NCBI GenBank assembly: GCA_028715725.1
Contig: JAQURG010000009.1
Coordinates: forward strand, 1-64,000
DNA from: Methylococcales bacterium
GTDB taxonomy: Bacteria; Pseudomonadota; Gammaproteobacteria; Methylococcales; Methylomonadaceae
DNA: 64,000 nt
Direction of reading: 5' to 3'
Numbering within the stretch: the first letter of the stretch is position 1; each line of letters starts with the position of its first letter. The notes under the pieces are model-generated. The model saw only the letters and a program-made list of their open reading frames with translations. It was not told where the DNA came from and did no database searches. A program made the translations under genes and the position numbers. Of the stretch, positions 34,705-43,590 are shown in pieces.

Positions 34705-37095
34705 TTAAGCCCCTTCCTCTTTATCGTCATCGGTCGCCATATCCGAGATTTCCTTTAATCTGAAGATGGCTTTAAAGTTGATGCTGTTTTCCGGATAAAA
34801 CCCTTCACTGTCCAGTTCGCCGGCCAGTTGCCCGGTTAACAGGTTCAGGGTTTCGTTAACATTAGAGACTGCATATATCGCAAACAGTCCTTGCGCGACG
34901 GCATCAATCACTTCCTGTTTCAACATCAGATTGCGTTTATTGGCGGCAGGAATAATAGCGGCATGTTCTCCATTAAGACCGCGGGCCCGGCAAAGCCTGA
35001 AGTAACCTTCTATTTTTTCGTTGACACCTCCGACTGCCTGTACTTCGCCGTATTGATTGACGGAGCCGGTAACGGCAAAGGCTTGCTTGATTGGCGTCCG
35101 TGTGAGTGCAGAGATAAGGCAGCAGAGTTCAGCCAAGGCAGCACTGTCGCCATCGATATCACCGTAGGATTGCTCAATGGCAATGCTGGCCGATATGGCT
35201 AAAGGGAATTGCTGGGCATAAGAATGCCCCAGGTAACCCGTTAATATCATGACCCCTTTTGAATGGATGGCCTGGCCCAGTTCTGCCTCCCGCTCAATAT
35301 CAACGATGCCGCGCGAACCCGGAAAAACTGTGGTGGTAATGCGGGCCGGAGCGCCGAAGCTGCTGCCGCCTATTTCCAGGACAGTCAAGCCGTTGACTTT
35401 GCCGATAGCTTCGCCTTCGGTATCAATCAAAATAGTGCCTTCGAGCATTTCTTCGAGTATGGCCTGCGATAATCTGCCGTTGCGGTATTCTCTGGCAGCC
35501 AGAGCCTGGGCAATATGCGATCTGTCAATCTTGCTGTGGTTGGCCTTCTTACAAAACAGGTTGGCTTCAGCAATAATATCCAGGGAGTCCTTGATGTGGG
35601 CAGAGAATTGATGCTGATTCTCTGACAGTCGGCAGCTATGCTCGATCAGGCTTTCAATGGCTGCGTGTGTTAACGGTTGGGCGCCTGAATCCGCCGCTTG
35701 GTTAAGCATTAACATCGCGAATCCCTGAATGGATTCATCGGTAAGCGGAATATGATCATCAAAGTCGGCCAGTATCCTGAACATCTCGTTAAATTCATTA
35801 TCCAGTTCTTCCAGCAGATAATAAATGTCGCGCGAGCCAACCAAAATCACTTTAACATTGAGCGGAATGACCTCGGGCTTTAAAGTAACGGTGTTAATGC
35901 CCAACTGCTCTGAATACGGCGATTCGATTTCAATGCGGCCTGATTGCAATGCCCTTTTAAGACCTTCCCATACAAAGGGATAGGTTAGCAGTTTCTCTGC
36001 GTCGAGAATTAAATAACCGCCGTTGGCTTTATGCAGTGAACCCGCGCAGATTCTCCGGTAATTGGTCACCAGGGCGCCCTGATCGCTGACATATTCGATA
36101 CGGCCAAACAGATTCTGATAAATCGGATGCGGCTCATAAATGACCGGTGCGCCGCTTTCCAGTTTATTATCGACCAGAATATTAGGCGCGTATTGCTCGC
36201 TCAGTATCTGGCTTTTTGTGATGGTATCCCGCGATTCCAGAGATTTTCCCGGCATCAGATAATCAGCAATGGTATTGCCCAGATTTTTTTTGATTTCCGA
36301 TAAATAAGTGATGACATCGTCAATGTTTTGATATTTATCATTGAGTTCAGCAAACAAAGGCTCTATAGCCAAACTGACCGTGTCATTATCAAGCTGCCTG
36401 GTTTTTTCAACCATAGACCTGCGCCACTGGGGTAACTCCAGTAATACCTCACTCAGATACTCTTCCAGTTCTTCAACCTGTTGATGAAAGGTTTCACGCT
36501 CAGGTTGCGGCAGTTGCATGAACTGATCTTCATTCAATGATTTTTTGTTCCGTATAGGCGCAAATGTAATTGACTCACTTTCCCTGAATAAGGCTATATT
36601 AAAAGCTTGAGCTTTCTTATCAACCAGATCAATGGCATAGTTGTAGCTCTGGTTAAAATCGCGCTCGATTGCCGATTTCTTCTGCTGATAAGCGGGGCTT
36701 TCAAAAGAGGCAGGAAAAGTTGCCAGTAAATTGTCGATCAGCTTTTCAACATCCTTGCTGAACACCTGCCCATACTCCGCCGGCAATTCAATAGCGACCG
36801 GCTCTCTGGAATTGTCAAAATTATCCACATAAGCATAGGAAGACGGCGCCGGCAAGGATTGGGCAGTGGCATAAAGATGATCTGTAATCATGGTCAGACG
36901 GCCTAATCCCGGTTCGCCCATGACAAAAATGTTATAGCCGGGGTTGGGCATGGCGACACCAAACTCCAGTGCCGACTGGGCTCTGGGCTGTCCTAAAATA
37001 CTGTTATACAATCGGGGCGTTTCCGAATGTTTAAAACCGGTCAAATCGACATTGAGTTTCAGTGATTCTATAGGAAGCTTTAAGTTGCTAGGCAT
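34705..37095 (-). CDS. Lon-like ATP-dependent protease (S16, LonB/LonC-type)
   Basis: A 796-residue Lon-family protease. The N-terminal region holds an AAA+ module with an unusual P-loop, GEPGLGRLT, in which the expected lysine is arginine, and later GSLHKANGGYLILDAEKLL (Walker B-type region). The C-terminal S16 domain carries the catalytic Ser in GDSAALAELCCL and the Lys in GGVNEKIEGYF. The start is taken at MPSNLKLPIESLKL (37095), because the 16 residues before it look non-native. This matches the group of Lon-like proteases found beside ordinary Lon in many gammaproteobacteria, whose substrates are poorly defined. It is convergent with the SPOR gene. Confidence 0.88.
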   Translation of the reverse strand: MPSNLKLPIESLKLNVDLTGFKHSETPRLYNSILGQPRAQSALEFGVAMPNPGYNIFVMGEPGLGRLTMITDHLYATAQSLPAPSSYAYVDNFDNSREPVAIELPAEYGQVFSKDVEKLIDNLLATFPASFESPAYQQKKSAIERDFNQSYNYAIDLVDKKAQAFNIALFRESESITFAPIRNKKSLNEDQFMQLPQPERETFHQQVEELEEYLSEVLLELPQWRRSMVEKTRQLDNDTVSLAIEPLFAELNDKYQNIDDVITYLSEIKKNLGNTIADYLMPGKSLESRDTITKSQILSEQYAPNILVDNKLESGAPVIYEPHPIYQNLFGRIEYVSDQGALVTNYRRICAGSLHKANGGYLILDAEKLLTYPFVWEGLKRALQSGRIEIESPYSEQLGINTVTLKPEVIPLNVKVILVGSRDIYYLLEELDNEFNEMFRILADFDDHIPLTDESIQGFAMLMLNQAADSGAQPLTHAAIESLIEHSCRLSENQHQFSAHIKDSLDIIAEANLFCKKANHSKIDRSHIAQALAAREYRNGRLSQAILEEMLEGTILIDTEGEAIGKVNGLTVLEIGGSSFGAPARITTTVFPGSRGIVDIEREAELGQAIHSKGVMILTGYLGHSYAQQFPLAISASIAIEQSYGDIDGDSAALAELCCLISALTRTPIKQAFAVTGSVNQYGEVQAVGGVNEKIEGYFRLCRARGLNGEHAAIIPAANKRNLMLKQEVIDAVAQGLFAIYAVSNVNETLNLLTGQLAGELDSEGFYPENSINFKAIFRLKEISDMATDDDKEEGA

Positions 37096-37345
37096 GAAGT
37101 AAGTTATTAGGTGGGGTTGCTGGTGAACGGTACATTTTAGCATTTTTAGTGAAACGGTCGATAAATCTGCAAGCTTTAGTTTGCTTAACGGGAGATAGCT
37201 TAAAAGCAGAGTTTGCGAAGGGAGATAGAAGCGCTGTTTAAGCGAAAAAGCATAACGATGCGCCTGGAGAACTCAGGCCGCTAGCCCAGAAGACAGCATT
37301 GGTTACCCGCCGATGAATCCGGCTTAAGGCTTTTTGAGCGAAAAC

Positions 37346-38173
37346 CTAACAATGTGTATCCAACCATCCGAAAACTGTTTTTAACACTTGCGCCTTCTCG
37401 TTGGGTCTATGGTTTAAAAGCTCATGCTTTAGTCCATCAAAAACAGCTAATGATTTATCCTCACTGCCCAGTTTTCCATACAATGATTTTGCGCCTGCAA
37501 TAGAAGCAATGTGATCTCCGCTACCATGACAGATCAATGTCGGGAGTAAAATCCGGCCCGCTTCGTGCAAAATATTTTTCCGGACCAGCTTGAACTCATG
37601 CAGCCAATTGATCGAGACGGTTTTCACTATAAAGGGATCGTGCTTGAAGGCTTCAATCACTTGAGGGTCGTCCGTCAATTCGGCGGGATCAATCAGGTTG
37701 GGAATATTTAACCGAGGCGCTATTCCTGATAATACATCGGCAAAAAAACTGCCCATATCGGCAAACCGGTAGGCTAACTTTACAGGGCATGACGAAATGA
37801 TTAAGCCTTGTACATGACAGGAATATTGTAAAGCATAAGCCAAAATGACAATGGTTCCCATGCTGTGCCCGAATAAGAAAACCGGTTTAATGGAATCGTC
37901 CTTATTAACAACTTCAGAGATAAATTGAGCCAGGTCATCGACATAGTCCATAAAGGAATTGATATGCCCGCGCTTGCCTTCAGAACGCCCGAAGCCTCTC
38001 TGGTCAAAGCCATAACAGCTGTAACCTTGTTCTGCAAAAGACTCAAAAATGGCTTCATAGCGGCCGATGTGTTCGCCTACGCCATGTAAAAACACCACCG
38101 ATGCCTTCTGTGAATCCGCCGGCAGCGTAGTAAAAAAGAGAGAAGTATTGTCTTTTGCTTGAAAAAATGCCAT
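37346..38173 (-). CDS. Alpha/beta hydrolase, monoacylglycerol lipase-like
   Basis: A 275-residue alpha/beta hydrolase of the serine aminopeptidase/hydrolase_4 group, resembling monoacylglycerol lipases and lysophospholipases. The oxyanion region is VVFLHGVGEHIGRY. The nucleophile elbow is FLFGHSMGTIVI (Ser near residue 106). The catalytic Asp and His lie in ICHGSGDHIAS and DGLKHELLNHR. GFGRSEGKRGHI matches the family's conserved N-terminal motif. There is no signal peptide, so it is probably cytosolic. The upstream neighbour starts 31 bases away and is a small membrane protein on the same strand. Confidence 0.85.
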   Translation of the reverse strand: MAFFQAKDNTSLFFTTLPADSQKASVVFLHGVGEHIGRYEAIFESFAEQGYSCYGFDQRGFGRSEGKRGHINSFMDYVDDLAQFISEVVNKDDSIKPVFLFGHSMGTIVILAYALQYSCHVQGLIISSCPVKLAYRFADMGSFFADVLSGIAPRLNIPNLIDPAELTDDPQVIEAFKHDPFIVKTVSINWLHEFKLVRKNILHEAGRILLPTLICHGSGDHIASIAGAKSLYGKLGSEDKSLAVFDGLKHELLNHRPNEKAQVLKTVFGWLDTHC

Positions 38174-38204
38174 TTTTTTTAAATATCCGTTTTAATGATA
38201 ACGT

Positions 38205-38600
38205 TCAGTCATTCAGTTTATGGCTCCGGGATTTCTTTGCTTCTTCTTCTTTTTTAACAGTTTTCTTTTTTTCTTCGTTAGCTTTATAAAGATCGATCGA
38301 GATTAAAGCGAAAACAGCCCCCCAAAGTTTGGAGGCGATATCCTGTCCATATTGAAAAAAAACAAAAGAATCCTTTACTCCATAAGGCATATAAATAAAA
38401 AAATACTCTATAAGAAACCACATCGGGGGAAAGATGCCCCAGACAACTAATAATATGTATTTAGTTTTTAAAGTGTGTTTTCTATACAGCAGCCATAGTG
38501 TCGCAAGGATGGAAAGCAGGCCAAAAATTATAAAGACATAAATTCCATTCCGCATCGAACCTTCATAGGCCATCCGGAGTCCAGGGGCATCATTATTCAT
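38205..38600 (-). CDS. Small multi-pass membrane protein of unknown function
   Basis: A 131-residue protein with three probable membrane segments, around 20-38 (YVFIIFGLLSILATLWLLY), 48-71 and 85-102. The tail is strongly charged, with runs of Lys and Glu. I do not recognise a family. It lies on the same strand as the lipoprotein phospholipase-like gene, about 115 bases downstream of it, and 31 bases upstream of the alpha/beta hydrolase. Confidence 0.55.
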   Translation of the reverse strand: MNNDAPGLRMAYEGSMRNGIYVFIIFGLLSILATLWLLYRKHTLKTKYILLVVWGIFPPMWFLIEYFFIYMPYGVKDSFVFFQYGQDIASKLWGAVFALISIDLYKANEEKKKTVKKEEEAKKSRSHKLND

Positions 38601-38715
38601 CGGTTTTTCCTCCCAGTCATATCAACACAAACATTATCTCTTCATGCATTTAATCGGCAGGGACTTTATCGATCTTTCTCAAATCCTGTTTAACTCAATT
38701 CGATTATAAGCCCCA

Positions 38716-39273
38716 TTACCTCTTCTTTGCCGACAAGTGCTGCTCAATTATGTTATAAATTTTAAGTTCATCCATCAGTTTTTTTACGGACCGCAAGGAC
38801 TGTGAATGCTCATAATTTGCCGGCCAGTTATCCCAGCCGTATCCCCAACGCCAAGGAGTGGGCAGCCAGGGCAATCCTCCTATTCGCACACCCGCATAGA
38901 TAATATTTCCTATAACCTGTGTTTTGTTATTCACGCAGTGCATGAGTTCCTGATCAGCTTCTTTACGATCCTGTGCGCTGCCTCCGCACCAATACGCGAT
39001 ATCATGAGCAATGCAGCAGGCTGCCCAGGAGTCATCAGGCCAGCGCGAACAGCCATCCGTAGTAAAAATAAAATCAGGTTGCGACTTTGATTCGGCGCGG
39101 CTTCTTCTGCAATATTCTTCTGCAACCTGTTCAAGTTCATTACGCATCGGTTTGTTTTTGATATAGGGCTCGATAGACAGGCGAGACTCTAATGTTGTAC
39201 AACCTGTGCATAGGCCAATTCCGAGTAGATATATCAGAAACCTGCGCGTTAATATTAAACAGCTGTTTTTCAT
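38716..39273 (-). CDS. Phospholipase A2-like lipoprotein
   Basis: A 185-residue predicted lipoprotein (lipobox LCTGC, Cys25). The central motif DGCSRWPDDSWAACCIAHDIAYWCGG (split here as DGCSRWPDD, then SWAACCIAHDIAYWCGG) resembles the CCxxHDxxYW active site of phospholipase A2, with His90 and Asp91 as the catalytic pair. Further conserved residues are QDRKEADQEL. It would act at the inner face of the outer membrane or in the periplasm, cleaving the sn-2 ester of phospholipids. Many similar bacterial proteins are uncharacterised, so activity is inferred from motif only. Confidence 0.7.
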   Translation of the reverse strand: MKNSCLILTRRFLIYLLGIGLCTGCTTLESRLSIEPYIKNKPMRNELEQVAEEYCRRSRAESKSQPDFIFTTDGCSRWPDDSWAACCIAHDIAYWCGGSAQDRKEADQELMHCVNNKTQVIGNIIYAGVRIGGLPWLPTPWRWGYGWDNWPANYEHSQSLRSVKKLMDELKIYNIIEQHLSAKKR

Positions 39274-39507
39274 CTGCGGTTTAACTCGGTCATTAATGGC
39301 AAGACAGCTTATGCTTGATCATTGCAGCTTGCCGCTTTAGTTTGCGGTTAATGCGCAAGCACTTCTATTGAGAAATCATTGGGTAGAATAATAGCTTTCC
39401 GTGCTAAGAAATGATGGATAAAAAATCCACTCTCCCTGAGCGATATTGTAAATTACTTTTTTATAATTATTCACCGGTTATTTTGTATCACCCTGAAGGA
39501 GATTGAC

Positions 39508-40182
39508 ATGAAGACGATTCGAAGAATTTTATTTGCAGTTCTGGTTCTGGCTTCCGCAGCTGTGGCGGCAGAGCGGACTGAGCAAAACGAACAGGTTTGT
39601 GATAGAAACACCGCAGGTCAATTCAAATACTATGTATTGAGTTTATCATGGTCGCCGGAATTCTGCCGTTCGCATCCCGGCAATAAGAGGAATGAGCCTC
39701 AATGCAAACAAAAACGCGAGTTCATCGTGCACGGCTTATGGCCCGAATGTGGGAGCGGCAATCCTGCAAACTGCAAAGGCGGCGGTTCGGCGGACGCGAT
39801 CGATAAGCAGAAAATTTATGTGTTCACGCCCTCGGATTTTTTGATCCGGCATGAGTGGGATACCCATGGCACATGCAGCGGACTTGCACGGAGCGCGTAT
39901 TTTGAGTTGACAGGAGAAATCTTCAGCAAGTTGAAATTTCCGCGCCTTTCAGGCGCACCCAAAGCCGATAAAATTGAAGCTCTGTTTATAGAGAACAATG
40001 CCGGACTTGATGCTGATGAGATCTATCTGTCCTGTACCGAGGGCGGGCCGAAGAGCAGCAGTAAAACGCTGGATGAGGTGAGAGTCTGCATAGACAGAGA
40101 GTCGCACGAATTCACGCCCTGTGAAGACGCCAAAGATACTTGCCAAAGGCTCAAAAAAGTTTCAGTTACTCCGGCGAAATAA
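39508..40182 (+). CDS. Ribonuclease T2 family (RNase I-like), exported
   Basis: A 224-residue secreted or periplasmic endoribonuclease of the T2 family, which degrades RNA to 2',3'-cyclic and 3'-phosphate nucleotides. The signal peptide is about residues 1-20 (ILFAVLVLASAAVAA). The two conserved active-site segments are present: CAS I FIVHGLWPEC with His75, and CAS II HEWDTHGTCSG with His115, Glu116 and His120. Cysteines in both segments fit the family's disulfides. A purine-rich AGGAG site precedes the ATG by 7 bases. No operon partner is visible. Confidence 0.9.
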   Translation: MKTIRRILFAVLVLASAAVAAERTEQNEQVCDRNTAGQFKYYVLSLSWSPEFCRSHPGNKRNEPQCKQKREFIVHGLWPECGSGNPANCKGGGSADAIDKQKIYVFTPSDFLIRHEWDTHGTCSGLARSAYFELTGEIFSKLKFPRLSGAPKADKIEALFIENNAGLDADEIYLSCTEGGPKSSSKTLDEVRVCIDRESHEFTPCEDAKDTCQRLKKVSVTPAK

Positions 40183-40369
40183 GTCTGAATATTACCGGAA
40201 ATTTCCCCAAGGCTCCTGAACAAATTGTCAGGGTCGGAGGATATGCCTGCCGTCATTCACCCTGTTCATTCTCCCGGCATGGAACTACGATAACCGGGGC
40301 AAAACCGCCGCCGTGGGTGCGGAAATTAGTGGTTTGTCCCTGATATAGCCGGGCGCTTATCAATTGAGT
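40183..40369. other. Intergenic region
   Basis: About 190 bases between RNase T2 and the truncated ATP-grasp gene, which converge. I see no gene. A short plus-strand frame ending [14 protein letters not shown] at about 40347 faintly recalls the TauD N-terminus and may be a chance match or a remnant. Confidence 0.35.
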
Positions 40370-40918
40370 CTACCACTCTTCAAGAAACATCTCAATAAAT
40401 ACCTGTTCCGGCTTATGAGTGATCGTTGCGTCTACCATTAATTCTTCAGACGCAAGATCACAACAGACTTCTTTTTGGGTACGCGCCACGATGGCGTTGA
40501 GCAAGCCTCCGCCGGCATTCGAATTTATTTCAATTAATTGCGGCCCTTCTGCGTCCATATGAAAGTCATAGCCGAAAAAGACACTGTGCGCCTTGGGAAT
40601 GAATTTAGCAGATTCAGGAGCGTACATAAGGGCGCGCTCCTGATAAGCAGGCAAAGCGATAACGCTTTCTATTGCCGCAATAATATCGCTCTGTCTCTGT
40701 ATGCAGGCATCGGTGACAAAGACAGCGGATTCTGCAAAGAGATGAGGACGTTCTTCAATGATCATTCGATACAAATCAATATCGTCTTGCCGGCGCAATA
40801 ATTCCGCCTGCATAGCGTTCTTGTTCAGCGATACGCAACGGCATTGGCTATTGAGTTGCTCGACCCTTTGTTCGCATGGGTGATCTTGTGATGGGCCTGA
40901 ATTGGAAAAGAAAGTCAC
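40370..40918 (-). pseudogene. Truncated ATP-grasp-like gene
   Basis: A 182-residue product that looks like the N-terminal half of a larger ATP-grasp-type protein. The motif FFGYDFHMDAEGPQLIEINSNAGG (DFH followed by IEIN-N-GG) is a metal/ATP-binding type segment. The protein stops abruptly after VFIEMFLEEW, where I expect another roughly 200 residues. Downstream I see no continuation in another frame. I therefore read it as a 3'-truncated gene. A genuinely short protein is the alternative. Confidence 0.5.
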
Positions 40919-41212
40919 TTTAGTTTTCTGGTTGCGGTTAGGGTAAGTCGGCTATAGTTAACTGATTATACTGATCTGCTGGCTGAGTTATCATTTTGTC
41001 AGGTACGGGTTTATCTTGTTAAAAATATTGCCGGCGGCTGTTAAAGATAATTATTTTTGCCGTTATTTCAAATATCTACAGTATGAACACCGGACAGTTT
41101 ACAGGCCTCAACCTGGACATTGATCAGTTTAAAGGGAATAAATTCCATCTGTTGTGGACAAATTCATATTTTGCTAATATGGATAAAACGCTAAAGTAAT
41201 ATAGCTAATATA

Positions 41213-41380
41213 ATGACTGATAGAAAAAAAGTGTGCGATCTTTGCGGATTGCGAGTGGAAACGCCTGGATTTGTATTGAAAACCAAAGAAGGGGATAAAG
41301 CGTTTTGTTGCGAGGGATGCAAGGGTATTTATCAATTATTAAATAAAGATCAGCTTCCGGCTAAATCGGACAAGCAGTAG
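41213..41380 (+). CDS. Small stand-alone metal-binding domain of P-type ATPase type
   Basis: A 55-residue protein with sequence KKVCDLCGLRVETPG and later FCCEGCKGIYQLL. This is the CxxC...FCCxGC pattern of the putative metal-binding domain found at the N-terminus of CcoI/FixI-type copper ATPases. Here it stands alone, with no ATPase next to it. A role in copper handling is plausible but inferred from the domain only. No strong ribosome-binding site precedes the ATG at 41213; the stop is at 41378. Confidence 0.7.
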   Translation: MTDRKKVCDLCGLRVETPGFVLKTKEGDKAFCCEGCKGIYQLLNKDQLPAKSDKQ

Positions 41381-41550
41381 CATCCCTGATTATTTTAGTG
41401 AAAAAATCAGCTGCCACACCTATCATTTCAGTTCTTCCATACGTTTAATGCCGCCCGGCATCCGTTCCGGTTTTTTAGCTTGTGCTTGATACCTCCCGTT
41501 CCAGTCAAACGGCCTCTTGCAAAAAATGTTAAGACCTGGCTGATGAGGGG

Positions 41551-42243
41551 CTAGGGGCTGACCATGCAGCCGGAGTCCAGTTTAATTATCCGTTGACAGC
41601 GCGAAGCCAATGTAGAGTCGTGGGTTACCAGACTCAGGGTAGTTTTGTTTTCCTGGTTCAGTTCAAACAGTAAATCAATGATAGTTGCGCCGGTTTTACT
41701 GTCCAGATTGCCTGTCGGCTCATCGGCAAAAAGAATCGCGGGCCTGGTGACAAAAGCTCTGGCAAGAGCGACGCGTTGCTGTTCGCCGCCGGAAAGCTGC
41801 TTTGGCGTATGCGATAAACGATGAGACAAGCCAACCCGGTGCAATAAAGCGGTAGCTGAAGCTTTAGCATTTTTATCGCCGCTTAATTCCAGGGGCAGCA
41901 TGACATTTTCCAGCGCTGTAAGCCCTTGTAATAATTGAAAAGACTGAAAAACAAAACCTATCAGCTCATTACGGACGGCGGCCCTGCCGTCTTCATTCAT
42001 GGCGGTTAATAATTTCCCGTTCAGCCGGATTGACCCGGAACTGGGTGTATCCAGACCTGCCAACAAACTGATTAACGTGGACTTTCCTGAGCCTGATTCG
42101 CCGACAATAGCAATACTTTCGCCGGATTTGATTATCAAATCTATCGATGACAAGATATGCAGCGTCCCGTCTGAAATCGTTACTGACTTACCCAGATTTT
42201 CCGTTACTATAATATCGTTTAATGTGTCTTTTAGAGTATGCAT
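41551..42243 (-). CDS. ybbA: ABC transporter ATPase, LolD/YbbA-like
   Basis: A 230-residue ABC ATP-binding protein of the MacB/LolD subfamily. Walker A is GESGSGKST near residue 50, the signature LSGGEQQRVALARAF follows near residue 150, and Walker B is ILFADEPTGNLD. The family energises lipoprotein release or peptide/macrolide export together with an FtsX-type permease. No permease gene is found downstream, which is unusual, because YbbA normally precedes YbbP. The gene is divergent from tesA, as in E. coli, and their 5' ends overlap or abut. Gene name is by analogy with that arrangement. Confidence 0.85.
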   Translation of the reverse strand: MHTLKDTLNDIIVTENLGKSVTISDGTLHILSSIDLIIKSGESIAIVGESGSGKSTLISLLAGLDTPSSGSIRLNGKLLTAMNEDGRAAVRNELIGFVFQSFQLLQGLTALENVMLPLELSGDKNAKASATALLHRVGLSHRLSHTPKQLSGGEQQRVALARAFVTRPAILFADEPTGNLDSKTGATIIDLLFELNQENKTTLSLVTHDSTLASRCQRIIKLDSGCMVSP

Positions 42244-42846
42244 ATGCCTAAATTTTTAATTGCCGCGATAATTTCGTTAATATCCATGACGACTATGGCC
42301 AAGCCGATCGTGGTATTAGGAGATAGTATCAGTGCTGGCTACGGAATTGAAGTGGACCAGGGCTGGGTTGCTTTGTTACAAAAAAAACTCGATAAATCAA
42401 AGACCGGCTATAAAATCATCAATGAAAGTATCAGCGGCGATACCAGCGCGGGTGGATTGGCGCGAATCGACCGGATTTTAGCTGCGCAAAAACCTGCAAT
42501 TGTCATCATTGAATTGGGCGCAAATGACGGCCTGCGCGGTCTGCCACCTCAGCAGATGAAAAAGAATCTTGCCGGGATTGCTCATCATGCCCAAAAAGCC
42601 GGCGCAAAAGTCATGTTTCTGGCCATGAAAATTCCCCCCAATTACGGCAAACGTTACGTTGATATGTTCTACAATGTTTACCCGCAACTGGCAACAGAGC
42701 TGAATGTTCCGTTTGTGCCTTTTATTCTCGAAGATCTCGCCCTGAATAAGGACATGATGCAGGCGGATGGGCTGCATCCCAATGCCAAAGCACAACCGTT
42801 TATTGCCGGCAAGGTAGAATCTTACCTTTTACCGCTATTAAAATAA
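42244..42846 (+). CDS. tesA: Multifunctional acyl-CoA thioesterase/arylesterase TesA
   Basis: Periplasmic SGNH/GDSL hydrolase with thioesterase, lysophospholipase and arylesterase activity in E. coli. An N-terminal signal peptide (LIAAIISLISMTTMA) precedes the block I motif VVLGDSISAGYG (catalytic Ser). Block III is ELGANDGLRG, and block V DGLHPN carries the Asp and His. Length about 200 residues is normal. I choose the ATG at 42244; an in-frame ATG at 42238 is also possible. The gene is divergent from ybbA, as in enterics. Confidence 0.9.
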   Translation: MPKFLIAAIISLISMTTMAKPIVVLGDSISAGYGIEVDQGWVALLQKKLDKSKTGYKIINESISGDTSAGGLARIDRILAAQKPAIVIIELGANDGLRGLPPQQMKKNLAGIAHHAQKAGAKVMFLAMKIPPNYGKRYVDMFYNVYPQLATELNVPFVPFILEDLALNKDMMQADGLHPNAKAQPFIAGKVESYLLPLLK

Positions 42847-42859
42847 CCAAGAGTTGCTA

Positions 42860-43288
42860 ATGACAGTATTAACATTGAAACAAGCCAATTTTATTATAAA
42901 TACAGCCGTTCATATAGCGAGAGAATTAAATTTGGCCCCTTTAACGGTGGTCGTGCTGGATGTCGCAGGTCATGCCAAAGCGATGCAAAGAGAAGATGGC
43001 GCCAGCATGATCAGGCAGCAAATTGCTACTGCGAAAGCCTGGGGTGCGGTTAATATGGGCGTATCATCCCGCAGTCTGGCAGGGGTGGCGGTGCAACGTC
43101 CGGATTTTATGAATGCATTAATAGATGTCGCCGATGGAAAAATAATGCCGGTTCCGGGCGGAGTGCTGATTCGTGACGCCGACAATAATCTCCTTGGCGC
43201 AGTCGGGATCAGTGGAGATGTCTCTGATCAGGATGAACGTTGCGCCATTGCCGGCATAGAGGCGGCAGGATTTTTTGCCGGGGTTTGA
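42860..43288 (+). CDS. GlcG/HbpS-like protein (DUF336)
   Basis: A 142-residue protein of the GlcG/HbpS family (formerly DUF336), known from heme-binding HbpS and from the glycolate-utilisation protein GlcG. Conserved features are VVVLDVAGHAKAMQRED, the MIRQQIATAKAWGAV helix, PGGVLIRDADNNLLGAVGISG and the C-terminal DERCAIAGIEA. The ATG at 42860 follows AAGAG; a TTG at 42854 would add two residues. There is no signal peptide. It lies 13 bases after tesA, so it may be co-transcribed, but a functional link is not evident. Confidence 0.87.
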   Translation: MTVLTLKQANFIINTAVHIARELNLAPLTVVVLDVAGHAKAMQREDGASMIRQQIATAKAWGAVNMGVSSRSLAGVAVQRPDFMNALIDVADGKIMPVPGGVLIRDADNNLLGAVGISGDVSDQDERCAIAGIEAAGFFAGV

Positions 43289-43590
43289 GGGTTGAAGTGT
43301 CATTGAAGTTCATGTGTACGATAGATGGAACAAATAATAAGGCTCTTTATCAAGTTACTCTATAAAGAGTATGTGATAATTGAGAAGGGTATTGTTGATG
43401 TTGATGTTTTTCGAAAAAACTACCATAAGCTACCTGATCATATGAGGTTAAGTCGCTTTTAATTCAGTAGATTATCATTGTCAGCCGGGAATGCCAATTT
43501 TCGGTTCGGTAATAACGGTAAAAAAGTCTGTTTTAGAAGAAAACGCCCGCTCCATGAATAATTTAAAGCCTTCTGATAAAGGAAAATGAT
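43289..43590. other. Intergenic region upstream of gspE
   Basis: About 300 bases with no supportable gene. An 8-base inverted repeat CTCTTTAT / ATAAAGAG (43343-43350 and 43362-43369) may be a weak terminator for the tesA transcript. The rest should hold the gspE promoter. Confidence 0.45.

Noticed and set aside
40300-40347. TauD-like fragment (AVGAEISGL)
   Set aside because: Only about ten residues match, not enough to distinguish from chance.
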